Source: Brevibacillus laterosporus DSM 25 (GTDB lineage Bacteria > Bacillota > Bacilli > Brevibacillales > Brevibacillaceae). Taken from it: a DNA stretch of 64,000 bases. The stretch is taken from positions 2,492,501 through 2,556,500 of the forward strand of contig NZ_CP017705.1 of NCBI RefSeq assembly GCF_002706795.1, given 5' to 3'. Position 1 is the first letter of the stretch. Every line of letters starts with the position of its first letter. The notes below the pieces were generated by a model. That model worked only from the letters and a program-made list of their open reading frames with translations. It did no database searches and was not told the DNA's origin. Shown here piece after piece: positions 44,263 through 52,399 of the stretch. The position numbers were made by a program, and so were the translations under genes.

Positions 44263-45423
44263 TTAGCTAAGCACTTCTTCGACTGGTTGCTCCAACGAGA
44301 AGATAGAAAGTGTTCGATTTCCTTCGCCGCAGGTCGGGCAATCTAATTCTTTTCGTTCTATTTCTGAAAGAATTTTGGTTTCATACGTTAAGAAATTGAT
44401 CGACACAAATTTACCTTGCGATTGAACTTGACTTGTGCCTGTAAGAATTTTGCATGCTTCAGAAGCGATAATCCCTGTAATAATGGCTAAATTTGGAGCG
44501 ATAGTGGCTGTAGGAAGATGGTATCCTGAATCAACCAAATACTTGACCTCTTCTTCGTAATGATCTGGATTTTGATCATAGTGATGCAGATGGAAGCAAT
44601 CCAAGCAAGGAGTTTTTCCAGGGTGAATATGATAAAAAGTTCCTTCTGTTAAATTGACTCCTCCTGCAATATAGGGGATTCCTAATTCAACACATGCTGT
44701 ATTTACCCATCTTTGAATAAAGAAAAAGGGCGTATCAGCAGCTAAAATAACAAGATCACTACCTGCTATAAGTTCTTTGACATCAGTAGCAGAGGAGATT
44801 TTTTTCATAATGGTTTCTACCGACATGCTTGAATTGCGTTTTGTAACGAATTCTTCGGCTACTTCGATTTTTAATCGACCAATATCATCCTCTTTAAAAA
44901 GTAATTGGCGATTTAAATTACTAAGCTCCACACGGTCGAAGTCGGCAATACGGACATTTGTAATGCCTAGACCAGCAAAGTTAGACAGGAGAGTAGAGCC
45001 AAAGGCACCTGATCCAAGAATCGTTACTCTCTTTTGCAATAAAACCTCCTGAATCTTACTAGGAGGATTGTCTATATCTGAATAGATCGAAAAGAAACGA
45101 ATATTTGCTCGGTATCGATCCTTTTGAGCTGTTGATAGAGTAGTTGTTTCTTCCCATGTCTTATCTTCAAGATATCCCAGAGAGTTAAGAGCAGTAATTG
45201 CCTCGGTTAGTTCCTCAAATGTGACTTCGGGGTGTTTGCTGACAAGCTCCTGGTGTATTTCCTTAGTAGTGCGTGTTCCATCAAGTAACGGAATTAATGT
45301 TTTGATGGACCCAGTTTCATCGGGAATATGATTGAGAAAGCCAGATACTTGTCCAAATTGGAGAGTGTCGGATCCAATTTTAATAATAGGATGAATTTCT
45401 TTTAAGATAGGTTTTTGTTCCAT
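44263..45423 (-). CDS. E1/ThiF-like adenylating enzyme with PqqD/RRE-like N-terminus
   Basis: 386 aa. Residues 1-88 form a wHTH-like region (LIPLLDGTRTTKEIHQEL, LNSLGYLED) as in TOMM cyclodehydratase and MccB-type proteins. The E1 Rossmann domain has GSGAFG at 137-142 and SNLNRQ at 168-173 (ATP-binding Arg), with Asp in LAADTPFF. Two zinc CxxC pairs are at 273/276 (TPCLDC) and 362/365 (DCPTC). Such enzymes adenylate a peptide C-terminus or help cyclise Cys/Ser residues. No YcaO, dehydrogenase, radical-SAM or sulfur-carrier gene is adjacent. ATG 45423 is used since AAAAGGAG lies 9 nt upstream. Confidence 0.85.
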   Translation of the reverse strand: MEQKPILKEIHPIIKIGSDTLQFGQVSGFLNHIPDETGSIKTLIPLLDGTRTTKEIHQELVSKHPEVTFEELTEAITALNSLGYLEDKTWEETTTLSTAQKDRYRANIRFFSIYSDIDNPPSKIQEVLLQKRVTILGSGAFGSTLLSNFAGLGITNVRIADFDRVELSNLNRQLLFKEDDIGRLKIEVAEEFVTKRNSSMSVETIMKKISSATDVKELIAGSDLVILAADTPFFFIQRWVNTACVELGIPYIAGGVNLTEGTFYHIHPGKTPCLDCFHLHHYDQNPDHYEEEVKYLVDSGYHLPTATIAPNLAIITGIIASEACKILTGTSQVQSQGKFVSINFLTYETKILSEIERKELDCPTCGEGNRTLSIFSLEQPVEEVLS

Positions 45424-45438
45424 ACAATCCATCTCCTT

Positions 45439-45501
45439 TTAGGTATAGAAACAAGGATAGGGGTAGCTTAGGCAACTATCCATAACACATCTGGTAAGCA
45501 C
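45439..45501 (-). CDS. Possible 14-20 aa peptide upstream of the ThiF-like gene
   Basis: From ATG 45483 the frame encodes MDSCLSYPYPCFYT (14 aa); from GTG 45501 it has 20 residues and three Cys. Its stop codon overlaps the ribosome site of the ThiF-like gene. MccA, the substrate of the MccB adenylating enzyme, is only 7 residues, so a tiny substrate is conceivable. No ribosome binding site of its own is visible, which argues against it. Confidence 0.15.
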   Translation of the reverse strand: MLTRCVMDSCLSYPYPCFYT

Positions 45502-45522
45502 GAGCAGGTGATAAAAAAGTAA

Positions 45523-45595
45523 TTGTCAGAATTATCTAACGAAAATTGTATCCTTTTATCATGCTTATTTCAATATAAATTTACAATTTTCAGTA
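45523..45595 (+). repeat. Intergenic element A (duplicated at 45852)
   Basis: Contains TGTCAGAATTATCTAAC, then GAAAATTGTA (45541-45550) and its perfect inverted match TACAATTTTC (45582-45591). A second copy of the same pattern lies at 45852-45917. It is about 100 bp upstream of the ThiF-like gene. The GAAAATT/AATTTTC halves resemble CodY half-sites. Confidence 0.6.
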
Positions 45596-45652
45596 ATCAG
45601 TCCAAAACTGTATAAATAACGCTTCTTTCCATATAGTGAAGTAGAGAAGAAG

Positions 45653-45754
45653 ATGCATGTAACCCCATGTTTGGACGAGAAAATAAACAAAATGAACCGT
45701 TATTCCAATTGTTCATTTATGTTTCGTGTTGGTAGAAAGACAGTCAGTGGATGA
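45653..45754 (+). CDS. Possible small ORF, 33 aa
   Basis: ATG 45653 behind a weak AGAAGAAG encodes 33 residues beginning MHVTPCLDEK, with two Cys and a basic tail. It is on the strand opposite to the ThiF-like gene, between the two duplicated elements. No family recognised; low coding confidence. Confidence 0.2.
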   Translation: MHVTPCLDEKINKMNRYSNCSFMFRVGRKTVSG

Positions 45755-45851
45755 AAGGTGTTCAAAAAGGTACTTTTTTAGCTAAAAGGGAAGGATAAAA
45801 CTAGAAGTAGAGCCTAATCTTTTGGTTACCTAAATGGAATTCATTTTACAA

Positions 45852-45917
45852 TTTGACAGAGTTATCTAATTGAAAATCTACCTTTTATTTAGTAAATTAG
45901 AACTACAATTTTCCATG
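45852..45917 (+). repeat. Intergenic element B (copy of 45523)
   Basis: Contains TGACAGAGTTATCTAATTG, GAAAATCTACCTTTTAT and ACAATTTTC in the same order and orientation as element A. It lies about 160-230 bp upstream of the first oligopeptide-binding gene. Confidence 0.6.
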
Positions 45918-46080
45918 AAATTCATCTTTAGTTCTATATTACCAAAAATACACTTTATTTTTATTTATTTATCTTGATAATTAATAAAAAATAATTAAAT
46001 GTAAAAGAAAATTATATTATATTATTCTGATAAAGAGTATAGTAAAGCATATGAGAAAGAAAAAAGGGGGACACAAAAAG
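45918..46080. promoter_or_regulatory. Very AT-rich leader of the first oligopeptide-binding gene
   Basis: Runs of A and T with several TATAAT-like words (for example TATATTATAT near 46013). No single promoter can be fixed by eye. Confidence 0.35.
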
Positions 46081-47718
46081 ATGAAAAAGAATATTTTTGT
46101 ACTAATGAGTTCCGTTTTAGTTTTAGGTGCAGCTTTAGCAGGTTGCGGAGGTAATACAAGTACATCAGCACCGACTCCTGCTGATGGATCAAAACAGGAA
46201 GCTTCAAAAGGTGAGAAGAAAGTATTACGATTGAACATGCACACTGAACCACCAACAGCTGACCCAGGTATTGCGGAGGATTCCACTTCTGGTGCAGTGG
46301 TACGCGCAATCTATGACGGCTTGACTCGTACCGATAGCGAGGGGAAACCTCAACCATCCGTAGCAGAAAAAATTGACGTTTCACCTGATGGAAAGAAATA
46401 TACATTCCATTTGAGAGATGCTAAATGGAGTAATGGCGAGCCTCTAACAGCGCATGATTTTGAATTCGCTTGGAAGCGTGCATTAGATCCAGCGACAGCG
46501 TCTAACTATTCTTACCAGCTGTATTACATTAAAGGTGGAGAAGCATTTAACACTGGAAAAGGTAAGAAAGAGGATGTAGGTGTTAAAGCGACTGACGATA
46601 AGACCCTGGAAGTAGAATTGGCAAACCCAACACCATTCTTCCTGGAGCTTACTAGCTTCTATACGTATTATCCTGTAAATAAGAAGCTGGTTGAATCCAA
46701 CAAGGATTGGGCAAAAGAAGCTAAGACTATCGTTGGTAATGGACCATTTAAAATGACTAACTGGGAACATAAGAGCAAAATGACTCTTGAGAAAAATGAA
46801 CACTACTGGGATGCCGATGTAGTGAAAATCGACAAGCTAGAATTCTCTATGGTAGAGGATGAAAATACAGAGCTTTCCATGTATGATAACGGTGAATTGG
46901 ATTGGGCAGGTGCCCCTCTAAGCAATATTCCGTTGGACTCTATCCCTGCCCTGCAACAAAATAATTCGTTGATTACAAAACCAAAAGCATCCATTTATTG
47001 GTATAAAATGAATACAGAGAAGGCACCATTCAATAACGCCAAAATTCGTAAAGCATTCGCCTATGCTGTAAATCGTGATGCGATCGTTAAGAACGTAACA
47101 CAATCAGGACAAATTCCGGCAATGGGTATGCTACCACCTACTATGGCATTTAAAAAAGAGGGCTACTTTAAAGACAATAATGTTGAAGAAGCTCAAAAAT
47201 TATTAGCAGAAGGTATGAAAGAAATGGGTTTGGATAAACTTCCTCCAATTACTATTTCGATCAACACTTCTGAAAACCATAAAAAAATTGCCGAAGCAGT
47301 TCAAGACCAATGGAAAAAAGGTCTGAATGTTGATGTGAGGATAGAGAATTCCGAGTGGAAAGTATACTTGGATAAACTTCACCAAGGTAACTACCAAATT
47401 GGACGTATGGGCTGGAACGCTGACTTTAACGATCCAATTAACTATATTGAGTTGTTCCGTGATAAAAAGGGTGGAAACAACGATACCAACTGGGAAAATG
47501 CTGAATACAAAAAACTTGTGAACGAATCTCAAAAAGAGCTAGACAAAACGAAGCGTGATGCGTTACTACAAAAAGCAGAAGAAATCTTTATGGACGAACT
47601 GCCAGTTATCCCAGTTTACTTCTACACCGATTCTTGGGTGCAAAATCCTAAGCTGAAGGGTGTAAGCTTTGATGCTAGGGGTAACATTGACTGGAAATGG
47701 GCAGATTTAGAACAATAA
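46081..47718 (+). CDS. oppA: Oligopeptide ABC transporter substrate-binding lipoprotein (OppA family), copy 1
   Basis: 545 aa. Lipobox ALAGCGGN, then SBP_bac_5 fold: LRLNMHTEPPTADPG, TFHLRDAKWSNGEPLTAHDF, NGPFKMTNWEHK, NNAKIRKAFAYAVNRDAI and MGWNADFNDPINYI. The FAWKRALDP and YDGLTR blocks are typical of OppA/DppE. ATG 46081 follows GGGGGA; an in-frame start at 46051 lacks a site. No permease or ATPase genes are adjacent. It is followed by a terminator and a paralogue. Confidence 0.92.
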   Translation: MKKNIFVLMSSVLVLGAALAGCGGNTSTSAPTPADGSKQEASKGEKKVLRLNMHTEPPTADPGIAEDSTSGAVVRAIYDGLTRTDSEGKPQPSVAEKIDVSPDGKKYTFHLRDAKWSNGEPLTAHDFEFAWKRALDPATASNYSYQLYYIKGGEAFNTGKGKKEDVGVKATDDKTLEVELANPTPFFLELTSFYTYYPVNKKLVESNKDWAKEAKTIVGNGPFKMTNWEHKSKMTLEKNEHYWDADVVKIDKLEFSMVEDENTELSMYDNGELDWAGAPLSNIPLDSIPALQQNNSLITKPKASIYWYKMNTEKAPFNNAKIRKAFAYAVNRDAIVKNVTQSGQIPAMGMLPPTMAFKKEGYFKDNNVEEAQKLLAEGMKEMGLDKLPPITISINTSENHKKIAEAVQDQWKKGLNVDVRIENSEWKVYLDKLHQGNYQIGRMGWNADFNDPINYIELFRDKKGGNNDTNWENAEYKKLVNESQKELDKTKRDALLQKAEEIFMDELPVIPVYFYTDSWVQNPKLKGVSFDARGNIDWKWADLEQ

Positions 47719-47741
47719 GGTTGATAGAAAACAGATAGATA

Positions 47742-47778
47742 AAAAGAGGGGCAAATGATGCTCCTCTTTATTTTTTTG
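47742..47778 (+). terminator. Rho-independent terminator of oppA copy 1
   Basis: Stem AAAGAGGGGC/GCTCCTCTTT with a 7-nt loop and T7. Confidence 0.8.
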
Positions 47779-47901
47779 AACATATAAATGTAAATTTTGT
47801 AACATAAATTAAAATTAATTTTTGTTATAAAAGTGTTTGTTCTCGAAAAAAACAAGGTATATTTACTTCTATATATCTTTTTTTAGGGGGGCATAATACA
47901 C

Positions 47902-49521
47902 ATGAATAAAAGCATTTTTACAGCTGTAAGCTCCATATTAGTTCTTAGTACAGCATTAGCTGGCTGTGGTGGCGGTACAGCCTCTGAGAATAAAACGGGA
48001 GCGGCTAGTGGTACTACTCATGAACAAGTTCTACGTGTGAATCTACATTCAGAACCACCTACTGCGGACCCTGGTCTTGCAGATGACAATGCTTCTTCTG
48101 CCATTTTGAGAGCTACTTTTGATGGTTTGATGCGCTCAGATAAGGACGGCAAAGTAACAAATTCTGTAGCGAAAGATTATAAAGTTTCTGAAGATGGCAA
48201 AACTTATACATTTACTTTACGTGATTCACTATGGGCAAACGGTGAAAAATTAACAGCAAAAGATTTTGAATATGCTTGGAAACGAGTACTTAATCCGAAA
48301 ACAGCGGCTTCTTATGCTTATCAATTGTATTATTTGAAAAATGCAGAAGCTTATAACAAAGGTCAAGCAAAGGCTGAGGACGTCGGTGTAAAAGCACTTG
48401 ATGAGCACACGCTCGAAGTAACCCTGAACAATCCAACCCCGTTCTTCTTGGAGCTAACAGCATTCTATACGCTTTATCCTGTAAATGAAAAAGTTGTGGC
48501 ATCTAGCGATAAGTGGGCAGGGGAAGCAAGCACGCATATTGGGAACGGACCATTTAAAATGGAATCCTGGAAGCACAAAAACGAAATTGTTCTTGTGAAA
48601 AACGATAATTATTGGGATAAAGATAATGTGAAATTAGAAAAAATCATCTACCAAATGATTGATGATGAAAATACAGAGTTATCCATGTTTGAAAATGGAG
48701 ATCTCGATTGGGCAGGTCAGCCTAATGGTATGCTACCAATTGATGCAATTGCTCCTAACATGGCATCTGGCAAGGCGCACGTTCAGCCTAAGGCAGGTAT
48801 CTATTGGTACAAATTTAATACGGAAAAGGCACCGTTTAATAATGCTAAAATCCGTAAAGCCTTTGCATACGCAATTGATCGCAAAACAATCACAGATAAC
48901 ATTACACAATCTGGCCAAACCCCTGCTACTAATCTGCTGCCACCAACTATGGCTTTAGCAAAAGAAGGATTCTTTAAAGATGGTGATGTGGATACGGCGA
49001 AAAAGCTTCTTGCTGAAGGTATGAAGGAAGAAGGCTTAACGAAGCTTCCACCAATTGAAATCTCCTTTAACACAGCAGAAAAACATAAGAAGATTGCAGA
49101 AGCGATTCAAGATCAATGGAAAAAGGCTTTTGATATTGACGTGAAGCTTACTAACAAAGAATGGAAAGTATTTATTGATGACCTGCACAGAGGTAACTAC
49201 CAAGTAGGTCGCAATGGTTGGAATGCCGACTACAATGATCCAATTAGCTTCTTGCAGATTTATAAAGATAAAACAGGTGGTAACAACGACACCAAGTGGG
49301 AAAATCCAAAATACAAAGAATTGCTAAATAAAGCTGATGCTGAAACAAACCCAGAGGTACGTAAAGGGTATTTGGCAGATGCAGAGAAAATTATAATTGA
49401 TGAAATGCCGATTATTCCGATCTACTTTGACTCTAACGTTTGGTTACAAAATGACAACCTTAAAGGCGTTGTTGTAGATGCCATGGGTAATGTAGATTAC
49501 AAGTGGACTTCTTTTGAATAA
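47902..49521 (+). CDS. oppA: Oligopeptide ABC transporter substrate-binding lipoprotein (OppA family), copy 2
   Basis: 539 aa, lipobox ALAGCGGG. It aligns along its whole length with copy 1: LRVNLHSEPPTADPG, TFTLRDSLWANGEKLTAKDF, GNGPFKMESWKHK, FNNAKIRKAFAYAIDRKTI and NGWNADYNDPISF. Binding-pocket surroundings differ, suggesting different peptide preference after tandem duplication. GGGGGG precedes the ATG. It has its own terminator and probably its own promoter in the AT-rich 120-nt leader. Confidence 0.92.
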   Translation: MNKSIFTAVSSILVLSTALAGCGGGTASENKTGAASGTTHEQVLRVNLHSEPPTADPGLADDNASSAILRATFDGLMRSDKDGKVTNSVAKDYKVSEDGKTYTFTLRDSLWANGEKLTAKDFEYAWKRVLNPKTAASYAYQLYYLKNAEAYNKGQAKAEDVGVKALDEHTLEVTLNNPTPFFLELTAFYTLYPVNEKVVASSDKWAGEASTHIGNGPFKMESWKHKNEIVLVKNDNYWDKDNVKLEKIIYQMIDDENTELSMFENGDLDWAGQPNGMLPIDAIAPNMASGKAHVQPKAGIYWYKFNTEKAPFNNAKIRKAFAYAIDRKTITDNITQSGQTPATNLLPPTMALAKEGFFKDGDVDTAKKLLAEGMKEEGLTKLPPIEISFNTAEKHKKIAEAIQDQWKKAFDIDVKLTNKEWKVFIDDLHRGNYQVGRNGWNADYNDPISFLQIYKDKTGGNNDTKWENPKYKELLNKADAETNPEVRKGYLADAEKIIIDEMPIIPIYFDSNVWLQNDNLKGVVVDAMGNVDYKWTSFE

Positions 49522-49559
49522 ACGTGTAAGACGTGAAAAACCGTATAAATCGTAACAGA

Positions 49560-49595
49560 AAAAAACAGAGTTCCAGAGGGAATTCTGTTTTTTTC
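49560..49595 (+). terminator. Rho-independent terminator of oppA copy 2
   Basis: Stem AAAAACAGAGTTCC/GGAATTCTGTTTTT with a 4-nt loop and T7. Confidence 0.85.
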
Positions 49596-49677
49596 ATTTT
49601 GATAGGACAAATGACCAAGCGAGTTCGCCATCTATTTCATAGAGTAAAGAGAACGATGATAACAGGGGAGGATGATT

Positions 49678-49935
49678 ATGGACTGGGGAAAGATTTTGAA
49701 AATGGCAGCGACAGTTGACAAGAATAAATTAAAAACGGAATCAGGTATTCGTGATGTTATCAAGGATTTAGCCAGTAGATCAGGCAAAGATTTATCAAAA
49801 AGGGACTTAGACAATTATACGGAGCAGGTAAAGAAATTCATGCAGAAAAAAGACGTTGGCAGTATGCTGGATCAATTAAAGAAAAAAGGCCTGGATCAAA
49901 GTGATATAGACAAAATCAAAAAAGGGCTGAAGTAA
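49678..49935 (+). CDS. Small helical protein, SpoVIF-like
   Basis: 85 aa, soluble, Lys/Asp-rich and helical: TESGIRDVIKDLASRSGK, then DNYTEQVKKFMQKKD and LKKKGLDQSDIDKIKKGLK. This pattern resembles the stage VI sporulation protein F family as I recall it, but the match is by eye. ATG 49678 is 8 nt behind GGGGAGG. It is followed within 14 nt by the next gene. Confidence 0.6.
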   Translation: MDWGKILKMAATVDKNKLKTESGIRDVIKDLASRSGKDLSKRDLDNYTEQVKKFMQKKDVGSMLDQLKKKGLDQSDIDKIKKGLK

Positions 49936-49949
49936 AGGAGAGGGTTGTC

Positions 49950-50432
49950 ATTTCTAAAAAGACACCATTTAAACGGCGAAATCCAACCCAGAGCAACCAA
50001 CTAAAGATGCTATCTACACTCCAGCAAAACCAGTATGTACATGTTCAACAGGAAATGGCCCATCTCCGACAAGAAATTTACGAAATAAAAAACATGCTGG
50101 GGAGATTACAACCTAACGAGCCAGAACGTAAACGGCTTAGCTTTAGTCTTTTTCCTAGGAGAAGGAAGCCGCCAGAGCCTGTCATTGTGCAAGAAGCACC
50201 AAAACCAAGTCTCGGAATTAATTTGGAGCAAGTACTACCGTTGCTCCCTCAGCTAAGTTCAATAATGCCGGAAATTAGTAAAATGATGCCTAAATTATCT
50301 AAATCTAAGATGAAGGATACTATGCAGTTACTTTCTAATCCTGCCGTAGCTAGTGTGGTCCAACAGTTATTAGGTAACCTTCAAACAAACAACCTACCAG
50401 TTCCAGTTAAAAATACGATAAAAAAAGGGTAA
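49950..50432 (+). CDS. Unknown basic helical protein, probable ATT start
   Basis: From ATG 50007 the protein has 141 aa, but that ATG has no ribosome site. The frame extends upstream through a basic, lysine/arginine-rich stretch (SKKTPFKRRNPTQSNQLK) to ATT 49950. There AAAGGAG (49934-49940) sits 9 nt before, so a non-standard ATT start giving 160 aa is likely. A coiled coil follows (QQEMAHLRQEIYEIKNMLGR), then a Pro-rich linker and a Leu/Met-rich helical part. No family recognised. Neighbours suggest a spore-related role. Confidence 0.6.
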   Translation: MSKKTPFKRRNPTQSNQLKMLSTLQQNQYVHVQQEMAHLRQEIYEIKNMLGRLQPNEPERKRLSFSLFPRRRKPPEPVIVQEAPKPSLGINLEQVLPLLPQLSSIMPEISKMMPKLSKSKMKDTMQLLSNPAVASVVQQLLGNLQTNNLPVPVKNTIKKG

Positions 50433-50492
50433 CGAAAAAGATTTGTATTATTGATTAAAACAAAAGTTAAATATGTAAAAAAGAGTATGGTA

Positions 50493-50536
50493 AAAAGCTG
50501 CCCCTTCAAGTGAACGACCCTTGGGGCAGTTTTTTA
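50493..50536 (+). terminator. Rho-independent terminator
   Basis: Arms AAAAGCTGCCCC/GGGGCAGTTTTTT with an 18-nt loop. Confidence 0.8.
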
Positions 50537-50701
50537 TGTTGGTAAGGGGCTAAAAACGAACCACTAACTTGATTGTTCTGCTATCATAAGTTGTCGACAC
50601 TTGAAATACAAGCGTGAGGATTTTTAGTACCAAAAGCCTAAAAACTTTTTTCGACAAGTTACGTCTAAAGTAATGAACAGCAAGATAGGGGAGGAGAAAT
50701 T

Positions 50702-52378
50702 TTGAAAAAGTTTGTATTAGGCTTGGTTGCCTTGAGCAGTTTTATTTGGATGGCGCCTCAAGCAATAGATGCCGCAGGACAGTCGACACAGGGCAATATT
50801 CAATTACGGATAGAGGGCAGGAGCGTTAATGCGGAAGTTCCTCCGCTCATCTCCAATGGACGCACCCTTGTCCCTGTTCGTGTTATTGCAGAAGGTTTGG
50901 GAGCAAAAATTGATTGGAATCAGGAGGAGCGAAAAGCCAAGATTACGAAAGATAATCGAGAGGTTGTATTGCAGCTAAGCAACAAGAAAGCCTACATAAA
51001 TGGTAAAGCGCAAACCTTGGAGGCCGCTCCCCAGCTCGTTAATAATCGAATGTTATTGCCTCTCCGATTTGTGGGAGAAGCACTAGGAGCGACGATAGGA
51101 TGGGACAATGATAGTCGGACTGTGATTGTCAATCAACCAGTTCAAGCGCAAATTAATGGACAAACCCTATCGGCTAGTGAAAAAGTATATCGCTGGGAGG
51201 ACAAAATTTTATTACCAGCGAAGACAATTGCAGACAAGCTGGGGGTTTCCCAAGACGAGCTAACAGCTAAAGCCAGCTTGAAGAAAGTAATTGATTCTAC
51301 GACGACAGTTGTATCGTTACAAGATATAGAAGAAAGTATCGGAACAGATGTCGCTGAGTGGGATGAAAAGCGAAATGAAGTGGTTATCACTCGAATGAAC
51401 AGATTGTCAGGTATTGAACCACAAGAAGACAGCGTGCAGATGGAAACCAGATATAAGGTATCGCCAACTGTGTCAGTCTTACAAAATCCCTATCGGATTG
51501 TAATGGATTTCCCGGAAATGGAACTATCCAATAAAATGCGCGATGATGAAAGTAAAGAGATTGTGATTGATCAAGGGAAAAGTAGTGGAACCTCCGATTA
51601 TTACTCCTCTAATATGGATAGTCCAGAAAGACTGGAAAAAAGTGATGAAGAATCCGATAATGCATCTTTTAGTACAGTTAGCCAACAGACTCAACCGCTT
51701 ATTCGTTCAATTCGATACAGCCAATATCAAGACAATCCAAAAATGGTCAGAGTCGTAGTGGAATTGAATCGATCAAGTAAATATCAGCTAGTATCGACAA
51801 GTGATGGTGTAAAACTACAATTGCAAGCACAGCCACAGAAAACAGGATACCTCATTGTTGTAGATGCAGGACATGGTGGTCATGATGTGGGAGCCAAGGG
51901 AACGGTTGGAAACTATGAAAAGGATTTTAATCTGTCTGTAGCTAATCGTTTAGTGGAGTACCTAAAGCAGCATAAAGAATTTCAAGTGATCGCAACCCGT
52001 AGCAACGATACGTATTTGACGTTAAAGGAGCGTACAGATATAGCTAATGAGATAGATGCTGATGTATTTATCTCCGTGCATGCTAACTCCTTTAATCCGG
52101 AAACGAGAGGAACCGAAACATACTATTACAATCAGAACAGCTTGGATTTAGCGCGTGTTGTTCATAAGCATCTGCTAGCGGCCACTCAATTTCCTGATCG
52201 AAAAGTAAAACAAAACAATTTTTATGTTGTAAAGAATACGAAAATGCCTGCGGTATTGACAGAAACAGGTTTTCTAACGAATCAAATCGAAAATACTCAG
52301 TTAATGTCCCCGCAATTTCAAGACAAAGTAGCAAAATCATTAGCAGATGCGATCTTTGAATATTATCAAACCTATTAA
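50702..52378 (+). CDS. N-acetylmuramoyl-L-alanine amidase with copper-amine-oxidase-N and AMIN domains
   Basis: 558 aa. A signal peptide ends near IDAAG. Two copper-amine-oxidase-N-like units follow (NGRTLVPVRVIAEGLGAKI and NNRMLLPLRFVGEALGATI), a wall-binding module common in Paenibacillales. An AMIN-like region comes next (IRSIRYSQYQDNPKMVRVVV), then Amidase_3 with zinc ligands His in DAGHGGHD, Glu in YEKDFNLSVA and His in VHANSF, and the catalytic Glu in LTETGFLTN. It cuts the lactyl-Ala bond of peptidoglycan. TTG start behind GGGGAGGAG. The GerM lipoprotein gene follows 21 nt later. Confidence 0.93.
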   Translation: MKKFVLGLVALSSFIWMAPQAIDAAGQSTQGNIQLRIEGRSVNAEVPPLISNGRTLVPVRVIAEGLGAKIDWNQEERKAKITKDNREVVLQLSNKKAYINGKAQTLEAAPQLVNNRMLLPLRFVGEALGATIGWDNDSRTVIVNQPVQAQINGQTLSASEKVYRWEDKILLPAKTIADKLGVSQDELTAKASLKKVIDSTTTVVSLQDIEESIGTDVAEWDEKRNEVVITRMNRLSGIEPQEDSVQMETRYKVSPTVSVLQNPYRIVMDFPEMELSNKMRDDESKEIVIDQGKSSGTSDYYSSNMDSPERLEKSDEESDNASFSTVSQQTQPLIRSIRYSQYQDNPKMVRVVVELNRSSKYQLVSTSDGVKLQLQAQPQKTGYLIVVDAGHGGHDVGAKGTVGNYEKDFNLSVANRLVEYLKQHKEFQVIATRSNDTYLTLKERTDIANEIDADVFISVHANSFNPETRGTETYYYNQNSLDLARVVHKHLLAATQFPDRKVKQNNFYVVKNTKMPAVLTETGFLTNQIENTQLMSPQFQDKVAKSLADAIFEYYQTY

Positions 52379-52399
52379 TACAAGAAAGGAGGGTGTGAG

